Shown: positions 9,777-19,132 of the stretch, one piece after another
Position numbering within the stretch: position 1 is the stretch's first letter
Layout of the letters: each line of letters starts with the position of its first letter
Origin: Rossellomorea sp. BNER
GTDB lineage: Bacteria; Bacillota; Bacilli; Bacillales; Bacillaceae_B
Direction of reading: 5' to 3'
Length of the DNA stretch: 64,000 bases
NCBI GenBank assembly: GCA_024213275.1
Contig: JANAVG010000013.1
Coordinates: 62,001 to 126,000 of the forward strand
Notes under the pieces: generated by a model
Told to the model about the DNA's origin: nothing
Database searches by the model: none
What the model saw: the letters and a program-made list of their open reading frames with translations, nothing else
Program-made: the position numbers and the translations under genes

Positions 9777-10721
9777 TTGGCTTCAAATACTTCAAAGACA
9801 TTGTCTGTTCAACAGATGATTGAAGAAAAAAGCAAAAGAGGAACATCTCATACTATCGAGAAAATAGTTCCAGGGGTCTTGTTTTTATTAGCGGCTGTTT
9901 CAGTGCTTACGACAGCGGGTATTCTTTTTACACTGGTATTTGAAACATTTACCTTCTTCCAAAGGGTTTCAATTATTGAATTTATAACTGGTAAGGTGTG
10001 GTATCCTTTCTCTGATACTAATGGGGAATTTGGTGTATTACCACTTATTGTGGGTACCTTGAAAATAACGGTAATTGCTACATTAGTTGCTGTACCTATT
10101 GGGTTGGGTGCTGCCATTTATTTGAGTGAATATGCTAGTGATCGAATTCGAAGAATAATCAAACCGATATTAGAAGTGCTAGCAGGTATTCCGACAATTG
10201 TTTATGGTTTCTTTGCCTTAACATTTGTCACTCCTGTCTTACGATCATTTATGCCAACATTAGAAATCTTTAATGCTCTAAGTCCCGGAATTGTAGTAGG
10301 GGTGATGATCATTCCTATGGTTGCATCCCTTTCAGAAGATGCAATGGGATCAGTTCCAAATTCCATTCGAGAAGGTGCAATCGGTCTTGGTGCCACTAAA
10401 TTTGAAGTAGCAATCAAAGTCGTATTACCTGCAGCTATTTCAGGAATAATTGCATCCATCGTATTAGCAGTATCACGTGCAATTGGTGAAACCATGATCG
10501 TTACGGTTGCGGCTGGTTCTACTCCAAGGTTCGATATGGACATAATGGGCTCTTTACAAACTATGACGTCTTATATTGTACAAGTAAGCACAGGAGACGC
10601 AGGGTATGGAACAACGATCTACTATAGTATCTATGCAGTAGGATTCACATTGTTCCTATTTACTTTATTGATGAATATGTTGGCACAATATATTTCTAAG
10701 AGATTTAGGGAGGAATACTAA
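9777..10721 (+). CDS. pstC: Phosphate ABC transporter permease PstC
   Basis: The ~314-residue permease has about six membrane segments. The EAA loop, which contacts the ATPase, is visible as GAIGLGATKFEVAIKVVLPA. Start TTG at 9777 is chosen because AAAGGGG lies 7 nt upstream. A GTG at 9759 overlaps that ribosome binding site. It forms the membrane channel with PstA. Its last base overlaps the first base of pstA (TAATG), indicating translational coupling. Confidence 0.93.
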   Translation: MASNTSKTLSVQQMIEEKSKRGTSHTIEKIVPGVLFLLAAVSVLTTAGILFTLVFETFTFFQRVSIIEFITGKVWYPFSDTNGEFGVLPLIVGTLKITVIATLVAVPIGLGAAIYLSEYASDRIRRIIKPILEVLAGIPTIVYGFFALTFVTPVLRSFMPTLEIFNALSPGIVVGVMIIPMVASLSEDAMGSVPNSIREGAIGLGATKFEVAIKVVLPAAISGIIASIVLAVSRAIGETMIVTVAAGSTPRFDMDIMGSLQTMTSYIVQVSTGDAGYGTTIYYSIYAVGFTLFLFTLLMNMLAQYISKRFREEY

Positions 10722-11599
10722 TGAGGTTCATTAATCATGAAGAAGTAACCAAAAAAATGTCTTCCCGAATTCTATTTAATAACTTTTTTAAAAGTCTATT
10801 TTTAGTAGCTACTTTATTCGGGTTACTTGTGCTTGCTATTCTTCTTTATCGGATATTCACTCAAGGATATGGTTTTTTAAGCTTTGATTTCCTACAGAAC
10901 TTTCCTTCTCGTATTCCTGAGCGAGCAGGGATTAAAGCGGCGCTAGTCGGTTCAATCTGGATGATGGGGGTTATTGCACCTGTAACATTTATTTTAGGAG
11001 TAGGAACTTCTATTTATTTAGAGGAATACGCAAAGCAAAATAAAATAAATCGATTCATTCAAATTAATATTTCGAATCTTGCCGGGGTGCCATCAGTTGT
11101 ATTTGGTCTATTAGGATTGACCATCTTTGTAAGAGCATTACTCCTTGGTACGAGTATTCTAGCTGCAGGATTTACGATGAGTTTACTCATCCTGCCTGTC
11201 ATTATCGTTGCATCACAAGAAGCCATTCGTTCGGTCCCATCTGAACTAAGGGAAGCATCATTTGGTATGGGTGCTACTAAATGGCAGACGATACTGAGAG
11301 TAGTGTTACCAGCAGCAATACCAGGAATTATTACAGGGGCAATTCTTGCATTATCGAGAGCAATCGGTGAAACGGCTCCACTGGTTGTAATCGGAATTCC
11401 AACATTTATCGCCTTTTTACCAAGTTCAGTAATGGATATGTTCACAGCCTTACCAATGCAAATTTATAACTGGACATCAAGACCGCAGGAAGAATTTCAT
11501 CAGTTAGCAGCAGCAGGAATTATTATTCTATTATTGCTATTACTCATCATGAATACTATTGCAGTCTTAATTCGTAACAAGTTTCAGAAGCGCTTTTAA
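10721..11599 (+). CDS. pstA: Phosphate ABC transporter permease PstA
   Basis: The 292-residue permease has about six membrane segments and the EAA loop (EASFGMGATKWQTILRVVLP). It pairs with PstC in the Pst channel. The ATG overlaps the pstC stop codon. The ribosome binding site AGGGAGGAA lies in the pstC end. The stop is 38 bp from the pstB start. Confidence 0.93.
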   Translation: MRFINHEEVTKKMSSRILFNNFFKSLFLVATLFGLLVLAILLYRIFTQGYGFLSFDFLQNFPSRIPERAGIKAALVGSIWMMGVIAPVTFILGVGTSIYLEEYAKQNKINRFIQINISNLAGVPSVVFGLLGLTIFVRALLLGTSILAAGFTMSLLILPVIIVASQEAIRSVPSELREASFGMGATKWQTILRVVLPAAIPGIITGAILALSRAIGETAPLVVIGIPTFIAFLPSSVMDMFTALPMQIYNWTSRPQEEFHQLAAAGIIILLLLLLIMNTIAVLIRNKFQKRF

Positions 11600-11637
11600 T
11601 ATAATTGGCTTTTTACAGGATGAAGGAGGCTTTTCAT

Positions 11638-12453
11638 ATGCAAATTACATTAGTAAACGAAAGAAATTCAGCTAAAAATAAATCAGGTCAAGAAACAAAG
11701 AAACCTGTTTATAAAACAAACCAGCTTAATTTATGGTATGGAACACACCATGCGTTAAAGAACATTGATTTAGATATTCGCGAAAATGAAGTTACGGCTA
11801 TTATTGGTCCATCAGGTTGTGGGAAATCTACATTTATCAAAACCCTAAATCGAATGATTGAGCTTGTCCCTAGTGTGAGAACTTCAGGGGAAATTCTTTA
11901 CCGTGAAAAGAATATCTTTGGAAAAGATTATCGTGTGGAATCTCTTCGTACGAAAGTAGGGATGGTTTTTCAAAAGCCAAACCCATTTCCAAAGTCTATT
12001 TACGATAATATCGCTTATGGTCCAAGAATTCATGGAATTCGAAACAAGAAAATGCTTGATCAAATTGTAGAGAAAAGTTTACGTGGTGCCGCTATATGGG
12101 ATGAGGTTAAAGATCGATTAAAGGAAAATGCTTACGGTTTATCTGGTGGTCAGCAACAACGAATTTGCATTGCTCGATGTTTAGCTATTGAGCCTGATGT
12201 TATCTTAATGGATGAACCAACATCGGCACTTGATCCGATCTCCACCTTGAAGGTAGAGGAGCTAGTGCAAGAATTGAAAAAGGATTATAGTATTATTATT
12301 GTTACACATAATATGCAACAAGCTGCACGTATTTCTGACCGAACTGCATTCTTCTTAAATGGAGAAGTTATTGAGTTTGATGAAACGGATAAGATTTTCT
12401 CAAACCCATCAGACAAACGTACAGAAGACTACATTTCAGGTAGATTCGGATAA
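11638..12453 (+). CDS. pstB: Phosphate ABC transporter ATPase PstB
   Basis: The 271-residue ATPase has Walker A (GPSGCGKST), signature LSGGQQQR, Walker B ([12 protein letters not shown]) and the H-loop (VTHNM). It powers phosphate import through PstCA. The ATG at 11638 follows AAGGAGG. Only one pstB is present here, whereas B. subtilis has two in tandem. A stem-loop separates it from phoU. Confidence 0.95.
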   Translation: MQITLVNERNSAKNKSGQETKKPVYKTNQLNLWYGTHHALKNIDLDIRENEVTAIIGPSGCGKSTFIKTLNRMIELVPSVRTSGEILYREKNIFGKDYRVESLRTKVGMVFQKPNPFPKSIYDNIAYGPRIHGIRNKKMLDQIVEKSLRGAAIWDEVKDRLKENAYGLSGGQQQRICIARCLAIEPDVILMDEPTSALDPISTLKVEELVQELKKDYSIIIVTHNMQQAARISDRTAFFLNGEVIEFDETDKIFSNPSDKRTEDYISGRFG

Positions 12454-12473
12454 TAAAAAATCGAAATAAGAAT

Positions 12474-12513
12474 TAGAGGATTCCTATATGTGTGATTCAG
12501 GAATCCTCCTTTC
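12474..12513 (+). terminator. Stem-loop after pstB
   Basis: GAGGATTCCT pairs with AGGAATCCTC, followed by a short T-containing stretch. It may attenuate transcription into phoU rather than stop it. Confidence 0.65.
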
Positions 12514-12552
12514 CACAATAAAAGGAAAAAATGATCATTTGGAGGGTTTATT

Positions 12553-13215
12553 ATGTCTGCTGTACGTGTTCAATTCGATGCCAATCTTAAGGAATTACAA
12601 GATAAATTAATGGAACTAGGTAAACTTGCAACAGAAGCGTTAGAAAGAAGTATTCAAGCACTAGAAGCACAGGACATTGACCGTTGTTTAGAAATTATTG
12701 AAGATGATCAAAAAGCGGATCAATTGGAAGAAGAAATTAACGATCTTGCTATTCTATTAATTGCGAAACAACAGCCAGTTGCAACCGATTTAAGAAGAAT
12801 CATTGTAGCCATAAAAGTTGCAGCTGATCTAGAGAGGATTGCTGATTTTGGAGTAAATGTTGCAAAATCTGCCATTCGTATTGGAAAAGAGCCACTAATC
12901 AAACCGATAAATAATATTAAAAAAATGTATTCTCTAACACATGAAATGATTCAACTTACATTAGAGTCATTTGTGGAAGAAGATATCATAAAAGCAAAGA
13001 GAATTGCTGACATTGATGACCAAGTAGATGATTTATATGGGGAAACCATTCGTGAACTATTAGAAATGAATAAACAAAAGCCAGAGCATACTGCTCAAAT
13101 TACTCAGTTATCCTTTATATGTCGCTATTTAGAAAGAGCAGCAGATCATACTACAAACATTGCTGAAGGAGTCTTTTATCTAGTAAAAGGGCGTCGATAC
13201 GATTTAAACGAATAG
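12553..13215 (+). CDS. phoU: Phosphate signalling protein PhoU
   Basis: The 220-residue all-helical protein consists of two PhoU repeats, with metal-binding-type motifs near AADLERIADFGVN and RYLERAADHTTN. In the family it links the Pst transporter to the PhoR kinase and represses the Pho response when phosphate is plentiful. The ATG follows GGAGG at good spacing. It ends the pst cluster. B. subtilis itself lacks phoU at this locus, so this arrangement resembles other Bacillaceae. Confidence 0.92.
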   Translation: MSAVRVQFDANLKELQDKLMELGKLATEALERSIQALEAQDIDRCLEIIEDDQKADQLEEEINDLAILLIAKQQPVATDLRRIIVAIKVAADLERIADFGVNVAKSAIRIGKEPLIKPINNIKKMYSLTHEMIQLTLESFVEEDIIKAKRIADIDDQVDDLYGETIRELLEMNKQKPEHTAQITQLSFICRYLERAADHTTNIAEGVFYLVKGRRYDLNE

Positions 13216-13228
13216 TGTTTTATATGGT

Positions 13229-13353
13229 AAAGGGGCTGTCCAAAAAGGGGTCCGGAGCCACTATGATTGTCCATATATAGAAGATGTTCCTATGGCTTTC
13301 TTCTACATATTGAAGTTGTGGTTCCTGACTCTTTTGTTTTTGGACAGCCCCTT
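13229..13353. repeat. Stem-loop repeat (GGGGCTGTCC family), copy 1
   Basis: The outer arms AAAGGGGCTGTCCAAAA and TTTTGGACAGCCCCTTT are perfectly complementary. Inner arms (GTCCGGAGCCAC / GTGGTTCCTGAC) nest inside. It is followed by a T-rich run, so it could terminate phoU transcription. Similar nested hairpins recur at 13606 and 29605. The 13.2-13.7 kb gap holds such repeats and no credible gene. Confidence 0.75.
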
Positions 13354-13461
13354 TATTTTTAATATTGTTTAAATAGTCTAGTATTGCAGTCAAGGATTTA
13401 GTTTTAAAATCCACCATGGAGTTAATTAATTTAGGATCAGAACGAAAAAGAAAGCCTAATA

Positions 13462-13513
13462 CAAAGAGCCGGGAACCAACTACATATAATGTGGTTTCTG
13501 TTCCTGGCTCTTT
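13462..13513. repeat. Stem-loop in phoU-yqzC gap
   Basis: AAAGAGCCGGGAACCA pairs with a TGGTTTCTG-TTCCTGGCTCTTT stretch. Its core (GGGAACCA/TGGTTCC) resembles the inner arms of the neighbouring GGCTGTCC repeats, so it may be a relic of the same repeat class. Confidence 0.6.
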
Positions 13514-13605
13514 CAGGTGATATAGGAAAATTAAAATAGAAATATATTTATATTTTGAAATACGCATATCCTAACCTAGCTTCAGCGCTAAAGCCCTTGA
13601 GACCA

Positions 13606-13683
13606 AAAGGAGGCTGTCCTAAGGGGGCGGCGGGGACCCTTTTTGTTCGTGTGGTTCCAAACCCTTTTGGACAGCCTCTTTAA
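13606..13683. repeat. Stem-loop repeat (GGCTGTCC family), copy 2
   Basis: AAAAGGAGGCTGTCC and GGACAGCCTCTTT form the outer stem. A GGGGACC / GGTTCC inner stem is visible. Same layout as the 13229 copy. Confidence 0.65.
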
Positions 13684-13740
13684 GCGATTCCTACGGAAGT
13701 TAGTCGAGATTCTTCGATTTGAACTAATCCTTCCAACCTC

Positions 13741-14259
13741 TTAATTTGTTTTGGTAATAATTTTTGCAATTTGATCGATGGTCATTTCAGAATTTACATC
13801 ATATTCACCAATCTTAATTTGTTCTGCATAATTTTTCTCAGCTAAATAGTCACTCATTTCATCTGAACTCTTAATGATTTTGCTAGCAGCTAACTTATCG
13901 CTAATTTGGACAATGTTCATTCCTGAAGTGATGTTGAGGACGGCTTGATATACTTTTGGCTCCTCTTTTTTCTCTTTATTGATTGTGTCTTCCTTATTCG
14001 TCTGTTCTTTTTTGTTTTCTGCTTTTTCTTGTGTCTTCTCTTCTTGTTTAGGAGCTTGTGATAACTGTTCCTGTAATTGTGCTATTTGCTTTTCGTTTGC
14101 TTTTGTTTCCTTTTCAGAAAGGACCGTATATCCTTCTTTTTCTAATAACGCAATGCTCTCTTTTTCATCGATTTCGTAAAAGAATTGCTGATAAACAAAT
14201 AATATGAGACCAGCTAAAAATAATCCAAAGGCGATACTGCGGGTTGATTGCTTACTCAT
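13741..14259 (-). CDS. yqzC: Membrane-anchored YceG/MltG-like domain protein (YqzC-like)
   Basis: The 172-residue protein has one N-terminal membrane anchor (about residues 10-28) and a long Lys/Glu-rich region (about 45-105) that looks extended or coiled. Its C-terminal domain (about 105-170) resembles the small N-terminal part of endolytic transglycosylase MltG (SGMNIVQISDKLAASKIIKS). No catalytic MltG domain is present, so it is probably a sensor or scaffold. It lies downstream of the YqzD-like gene with a 15-bp gap. The yqzC name rests on gene order and size. Confidence 0.7.
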   Translation of the reverse strand: MSKQSTRSIAFGLFLAGLILFVYQQFFYEIDEKESIALLEKEGYTVLSEKETKANEKQIAQLQEQLSQAPKQEEKTQEKAENKKEQTNKEDTINKEKKEEPKVYQAVLNITSGMNIVQISDKLAASKIIKSSDEMSDYLAEKNYAEQIKIGEYDVNSEMTIDQIAKIITKTN

Positions 14260-14274
14260 GCTTTCTCCTTTCTA

Positions 14275-14640
14275 CTACTTCAGGCTATTAATAATTTTTT
14301 TTACTTCAAGAGTCGATAGTGCCGATTGTTTAGCTATTTGATCAACATGTACTCCTTGTTGATGGAGGGAGATGACCTGATTTTTGACAATCTCATGAAT
14401 TGGCTTTTGACCTAAATTATGTTTGGTATCTGTATGTACTTTTATAAATTCACCATTTTCTACAAGAAGTTCTTCTTCTAGAACTTTCAATCTCTTCTTA
14501 ATTTGATAGTTTTCCTGAAGATAATTAATTGAAACTTCTTCTACTTCCTTTTCGAGTAGTCGATAGCGATCTTTTTGAATAAAAGATAACGCAAACAGTA
14601 ACAAGCTGACTCCTAATAATACGATAATAATTGTATTCAT
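14275..14640 (-). CDS. yqzD: Small membrane-anchored protein (YqzD-like)
   Basis: The 121-residue protein has one N-terminal membrane segment (about residues 3-20), a coiled-coil stretch (about 25-60) and a C-terminal helix-turn-helix-like segment (VDQIAKQSALSTLEVKKII). Start ATG at 14640 follows GGGGTGAAG. A longer frame from 14685 has no ribosome binding site. Function is unknown. Together with the downstream gene it forms a small minus-strand operon between phoU and the glycan cluster, as in B. subtilis. Confidence 0.7.
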   Translation of the reverse strand: MNTIIIVLLGVSLLLFALSFIQKDRYRLLEKEVEEVSINYLQENYQIKKRLKVLEEELLVENGEFIKVHTDTKHNLGQKPIHEIVKNQVISLHQQGVHVDQIAKQSALSTLEVKKIINSLK

Positions 14641-15013
14641 TTTCTTCACCCCATACTTAAATCTATTCATATTTATAGCATACATAGAGGATGAAGACTA
14701 GAATGATTCTATTTTTTAAATAAAATTTAATAGTATTAAATTATCAAATTATTTAGAATATAATGTCGAGTACGATATTATAATAGGCTGAAAACTTGTC
14801 GTAAATGCTCTTAGATTAGAAATTTCAATGAAAATCATAAAAGAATAAAAAAGTTTTTGTTAATCTGTCAAAGGTTAGCGACAATACAACAATAACCGAC
14901 AAAATGCGTTTATTGTAGGTTTTTAATTACGGTGATACCATTAAGATATATCTAAATCGTCATAATTTTTTGATAGAAAACATAGAATCTTTAATTTAGG
15001 TGAGGTGAAAGAA
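14641..15013. other. Divergent intergenic region without a gene
   Basis: About 370 bp of AT-rich sequence separate the minus-strand YqzD-like gene from the plus-strand glycan cluster. It must hold promoters for both directions. No RNA gene, terminator or convincing operator was recognised in it. Confidence 0.5.
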
Positions 15014-15691
15014 GTGCTTGAGAAAATTATAGAACTTCGTAAGGAAGGAATGTCATTTCGGAAGATCGCTAAGGAACTTAATTCTACAGTTGGAAAGGTT
15101 CAGTATCAGTGGGTAAAACATCAAAAACAAATTTATATTGAACCAGTTAAACAAAAAGAAGAAATGAAACCACCAGCTCCTAATAAGAGGTCAGGTGTAT
15201 TAAAAGCGAAGGTAAGAGGTATTCGTAGAGAGGTATCCCCCAAGACAGAAATACAACAATTGTTTACTAGTCCAACAAGATTATTTATCTATTGGAAAGT
15301 ACCGGAACCTATCATAAAAATGGTTCTTGAACAATTTCAAATTAATAGGAATGAGATTAGATATTTCTTGCGACTATACGATGTGACTTCCATAGAATTT
15401 AATGGTCATAATCATCACAGTACATTTGAAATGATGGTCCCTGAAAATGCTAACAATTGGTTTATCAACGGCTTAAAATCAAATAGAAGTTATTGTACTG
15501 AATACGGGATTATTTTGCCGAATGGAAAGTTTTTTAGTATTTGTCGTTCTAACGTATTACATACTCCAAGAATAGAAGACGAAGTGGAATATCATAGCAT
15601 GGGTGCATTAGCAGATTTTGAAAGTGGTCAGGTTGAAAAACCGCAATGGGTAGAACATGTTAGTACGTATTCTTATTATGTTAGGAACTAG
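15014..15691 (+). CDS. DUF4912 protein with N-terminal helix-turn-helix
   Basis: The ~225-residue protein opens with a resolvase-like helix-turn-helix (RKEGMSFRKIAKELNSTVGK). A basic linker follows, then a DUF4912 domain (about residues 75-200; FTSPTRLFIYWKVPEP, RYFLRLYDVTS). DUF4912 proteins often accompany glycan genes, but no activity is known. GTG at 15014 is chosen because GAGGTGAAA precedes it. GTG at 15005 overlaps that site. It is the first gene of a four-gene plus-strand cluster, 97 bp before the next. Confidence 0.75.
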   Translation: MLEKIIELRKEGMSFRKIAKELNSTVGKVQYQWVKHQKQIYIEPVKQKEEMKPPAPNKRSGVLKAKVRGIRREVSPKTEIQQLFTSPTRLFIYWKVPEPIIKMVLEQFQINRNEIRYFLRLYDVTSIEFNGHNHHSTFEMMVPENANNWFINGLKSNRSYCTEYGIILPNGKFFSICRSNVLHTPRIEDEVEYHSMGALADFESGQVEKPQWVEHVSTYSYYVRN

Positions 15692-15788
15692 GTGTTTTTG
15701 TTCACATAGTAACGAAAGCTTTAATAGCTTGGGTATTGTAATAGGAATAAACTAGAATGATTGATCAAAAACACTAGGAGGGACGGTT

Positions 15789-18074
15789 GTGAACAGTTGT
15801 CAGAATGTCGTTATATTGCCTTCGCATTTGGGTTTTTCTCCATTAGAGTGCAAGAAAAATGAATCCGACACATTAGTGGAACTAGTATTAGAAGAATTTC
15901 TTGGGGTAATAGATTTATGTGAGCACGAACAGGAAACGAAGCTCATTGTCGTTTCTCCTCTTATTTTAGAGTGGCTGATAACAGATGATTTTAAAGAGAG
16001 GGCAAATACTTATTTTAAAAATAAGCTATCGGAAAATCAACAGTATCAAAAATCCTTTTCTCAGTGGTTGAATTGTCAAGAAGATATACCCGCTGCACTC
16101 CAAAAGTTACAAGAAAAACAAAAGCTAATCATCATTCCTACATCATTAAGTCATTTTCCATTAACACATTTACTCACAGATATTGGAATTGATATTCAAA
16201 TCAATGGAGCTATTTCGATTTATAAAAAAGTATTTGGAAAGAAACCTAAAGGGTTCTGGTTACCTTATTGTGCTTACTTGCCAGGATTGGATTTATACCT
16301 TACTGAAAATGGAATTGAATACTCATTTATTTCCAGCTACTCCTATCAATTTAGTGAAAAAGATTCGGATGAGAACATGATTCTCCGTACGCCAAGAGGG
16401 TTGAAGCTTATTCCTTTAGAAAAGAATCATAAAAATGGGAACTATTTTCTTCCGACTATTTCTGCCAGTGGAAGTGAGACATTACATTTTAGTGAGGAAA
16501 TATGGCTTTCACATCCGACATCATTATCAAGAGTTGGTTTTGGTTATCTTGAAATGGAGTCAGAAAAGACGTTATTTTCCGATGAAGAAATAAAGCAGTT
16601 AATGGTTATTCATGAAATGGAAAGGAATTTAAAGAAAGCTAGTCTCACGGAATCTAGTTCATCACGCTTACTTGACCAATTAGTTACTGAGTGGGCACAT
16701 TATTTGCTAATGTATCAAAACGATGATGAAGTCTCAGTATCATGTAAACAAGCATTTCAAAACATATACCAATATATTATAAAGAACGATAGCGATTCCC
16801 ACTTTGTTTCTTATAGGGAACAATTCACTTCACACCCTTCAGATTTAACAATTGGTCAATGGCGGAATGAAAAGAAGGTTGAAGAGAAGCGAAAAGAAGC
16901 GGAAGCGATTCTATTATTAAGCTGGGAGTATCCACCATTTATTGTTGGGGGATTAGCGAGACATGTACATGATCTGTCTAAAGCTCTAGTAAAAAAAGGT
17001 AAACGGGTCATTGTATTAACAGCCAAAAATGATGAAGGTTTACCTTACGAAGTAGCTGATGGTGTTGAGGTTTATCGAGTGCATCCTTTACAGCAATTTG
17101 AAGAAAACTTTTTACATTGGGTGGCACAATTAAACTTGGCACTCTTTGAAAAAGCCGCAGAAATAATGAATAGTCAAAGAATCGATGTTATTCATGCTCA
17201 TGATTGGGTAGTAGGGATGGCAGCTATCAATTTAAAAAAGAATCTCTCTAAACCATTAGTTACCACCATCCACGCAACAGAGCATGGTAGAAACAAAGGG
17301 ATTTACACAGACCTTCAAAAGCAAATTCATCATCAAGAAGAGAAGTTAATTCAAGCTTCAAATCAAATTATTGTATGCAGTGAATTTATGAAACAAGAAG
17401 TCCAAGAAGTATTTCCCGTAGGAGAATATCCACTCAATATCATTCCAAATGGAGTGAATATTTGGGAAGTCGAGAGAGGTTCGATTGAGGATAAGCGGGA
17501 AACAAACAAACCATTTTTTCTATCAATAGGAAGAGTTGTAAAAGAAAAAGGATTTGACACCTTAATGGAGATGGCCTCAATGCTCAGAAGTCAGTGGGAT
17601 GGTCAATTTTTGATAGCGGGTAAAGGGCCTTTACTAGAACATTATCGGCAAATAGTGAAGGACAAGAATCTTGAAGATTATATTCAATTTATCGGTTTCA
17701 TTGATGATGATAAACGTAATGAGCTTCTTGAAAAATGTGAAGCAGTGATATTCCCTAGCGTCTATGAACCATTCGGTATCGTAGCTTTAGAGGCTATGGC
17801 GGCAAAGAAGGCTGTTATTGCTTCGAAAACTGGAGGCCTCAAAGGAATTGTCCAACATGGTCATGCAGGTTTATTATTTGAACCTGAAAATCCAGAATCT
17901 CTTAAATTTCAAGTTGAGTCGATCCTTAAGGAAGAAGGATTGAAAGAAAAGTTAGGGAACAGTGGGTTTAAACTAGCTCAAATGTTGTTTAGCTGGGAGC
18001 GTATATCTGATCAAACACTTAAAGTTTATGAAGAGGTATCCTTGAACAAAAAAATGGAAGGATCTTATTTATGA
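15789..18074 (+). CDS. Fusion of degenerate GH57-like domain and GT4 glycosyltransferase
   Basis: The 761-residue protein has two parts. Residues 1 to ~370 resemble a GH57/DUF1957 domain: GFWLPYCAYLPGLD matches the family WLPEC-AY-PGLD motif, but the nucleophile glutamate is replaced by tyrosine. The acid/base DTELFGHWW-like motif is also not seen. Residues ~375-755 are a GT-B, GT4-type glycosyltransferase with SWEYPPFIVGGLARHV, HAHDW, SIGRVVKEKGFD, and the donor-binding E-x7-E region in FPSVYEPFGIVALEAMAAKK. It probably transfers a nucleotide-activated sugar. The N-terminal half is likely non-catalytic. GTG start follows AGGAGGGA. It overlaps the nucleotidyltransferase gene by 4 bp. Confidence 0.8.
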   Translation: MNSCQNVVILPSHLGFSPLECKKNESDTLVELVLEEFLGVIDLCEHEQETKLIVVSPLILEWLITDDFKERANTYFKNKLSENQQYQKSFSQWLNCQEDIPAALQKLQEKQKLIIIPTSLSHFPLTHLLTDIGIDIQINGAISIYKKVFGKKPKGFWLPYCAYLPGLDLYLTENGIEYSFISSYSYQFSEKDSDENMILRTPRGLKLIPLEKNHKNGNYFLPTISASGSETLHFSEEIWLSHPTSLSRVGFGYLEMESEKTLFSDEEIKQLMVIHEMERNLKKASLTESSSSRLLDQLVTEWAHYLLMYQNDDEVSVSCKQAFQNIYQYIIKNDSDSHFVSYREQFTSHPSDLTIGQWRNEKKVEEKRKEAEAILLLSWEYPPFIVGGLARHVHDLSKALVKKGKRVIVLTAKNDEGLPYEVADGVEVYRVHPLQQFEENFLHWVAQLNLALFEKAAEIMNSQRIDVIHAHDWVVGMAAINLKKNLSKPLVTTIHATEHGRNKGIYTDLQKQIHHQEEKLIQASNQIIVCSEFMKQEVQEVFPVGEYPLNIIPNGVNIWEVERGSIEDKRETNKPFFLSIGRVVKEKGFDTLMEMASMLRSQWDGQFLIAGKGPLLEHYRQIVKDKNLEDYIQFIGFIDDDKRNELLEKCEAVIFPSVYEPFGIVALEAMAAKKAVIASKTGGLKGIVQHGHAGLLFEPENPESLKFQVESILKEEGLKEKLGNSGFKLAQMLFSWERISDQTLKVYEEVSLNKKMEGSYL

Positions 18075-19126
18075 AAGGGGTCATTTTAGCAGGGGGAGAG
18101 GGAAAGAGACTCAGACCCTATACCCTCAAAACACCTAAACCTATGGTTCCCATTATGAATAAGCCTGTAATGGAATACAGTATCAAGCTATTAAAAGAAT
18201 TTGGTATAACCGATATTTATATCACCATCTTTTATAAAGGCGACAGCATTAAGAATTATTTTCAAAACGGTGAAGATTGGGGAGTTAATATTACTTATTT
18301 AAACGAGTATAAACCATTAGGTTCTGCTGGAGGGATCTTTAAGGCTAAAGATTTACTAGATGAGCCCTTCATCATTATCAGTGGAGATGCTTTCACTAAT
18401 CTTTCCATAGAAGACGCAGTTAATTTTCATTTTCAGAAAAAAGCACTAGTGACGATCGTTTCTAAGAATGTAGAGAATCCATTAGAGTATGGCATTTGCC
18501 AAAGTGATGAAAATGGAAAATTAGTTAGCTTTGTTGAAAAACCAAATGACTATAAACTCGATGTCCAACAGGTTAATACAGGTATTTATGTCATGGATCC
18601 AAAGGTGATTCGTGAATATTCCTTTTTAGGGGAAACCGATTTTAGCAGGGATGTATTTCCAGCACTTTTAAGAAATAATGAAAGGGTTTTTGTCTATAAT
18701 ACTCCAGATTATTGGAGAGACATTGGGAGTCCTGATTCCTACAGAAAAGCGAGGGAAGACTATTTAAGAGGCTATGTGACTGAGGTGCTAGATCAAACCC
18801 TTAACACGGACTGGCTAGAAAATATAGATTCGCTAAATGGTGAAACAAATCCTCATAATAGTAAATATATTACAAGATTATTAGTTCCTTGCCCATCTTA
18901 CAAGAAACAAGAAGTTCTAAACTTACTCTTTCAAGATCAACATGATGGTCGATATTCTAACCGTCCAGAGGAAATATTCATTTCACATTGGAGCGGTGGC
19001 TGGACAAGAATTATTGATGAACCATCAAAAGGATTCATTATTTATTCAAAAGCTTCTAGAAGGAATTTAGCAAAGGAATTTGCGAACTATTATTTTAAAA
19101 AAATCAAACAATGGCAAAAGGTGTAG
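18071..19126 (+). CDS. Sugar-phosphate nucleotidyltransferase with remnant phosphomutase-like tail
   Basis: The 351-residue protein starts with the nucleotidyltransferase loop LAGGEGKRLRPYTLKTPKPM. GSAGGIF, SGDAFT and EYGICQ motifs follow, so residues 1-235 make an NDP-sugar from sugar-1-phosphate and NTP. The C-terminal ~80 residues (HWSGGWTRIIDEP, YSKASRRNLAKEFANYY) resemble the last domain of phosphomannomutases. In longer relatives this is preceded by a hexapeptide and mutase body that is missing here. It overlaps the upstream glycosyltransferase gene and probably supplies its donor. The sugar and nucleotide are not determined. Confidence 0.8.
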   Translation: MKGVILAGGEGKRLRPYTLKTPKPMVPIMNKPVMEYSIKLLKEFGITDIYITIFYKGDSIKNYFQNGEDWGVNITYLNEYKPLGSAGGIFKAKDLLDEPFIIISGDAFTNLSIEDAVNFHFQKKALVTIVSKNVENPLEYGICQSDENGKLVSFVEKPNDYKLDVQQVNTGIYVMDPKVIREYSFLGETDFSRDVFPALLRNNERVFVYNTPDYWRDIGSPDSYRKAREDYLRGYVTEVLDQTLNTDWLENIDSLNGETNPHNSKYITRLLVPCPSYKKQEVLNLLFQDQHDGRYSNRPEEIFISHWSGGWTRIIDEPSKGFIIYSKASRRNLAKEFANYYFKKIKQWQKV

Positions 19127-19132
19127 AGGCGT

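Noticed and set aside
13220-13567. 115-codon minus-strand frame after phoU
   Set aside because: It runs through two stem-loop repeats, has no ribosome binding site and its protein resembles nothing; the frame is a by-product of the repeats.
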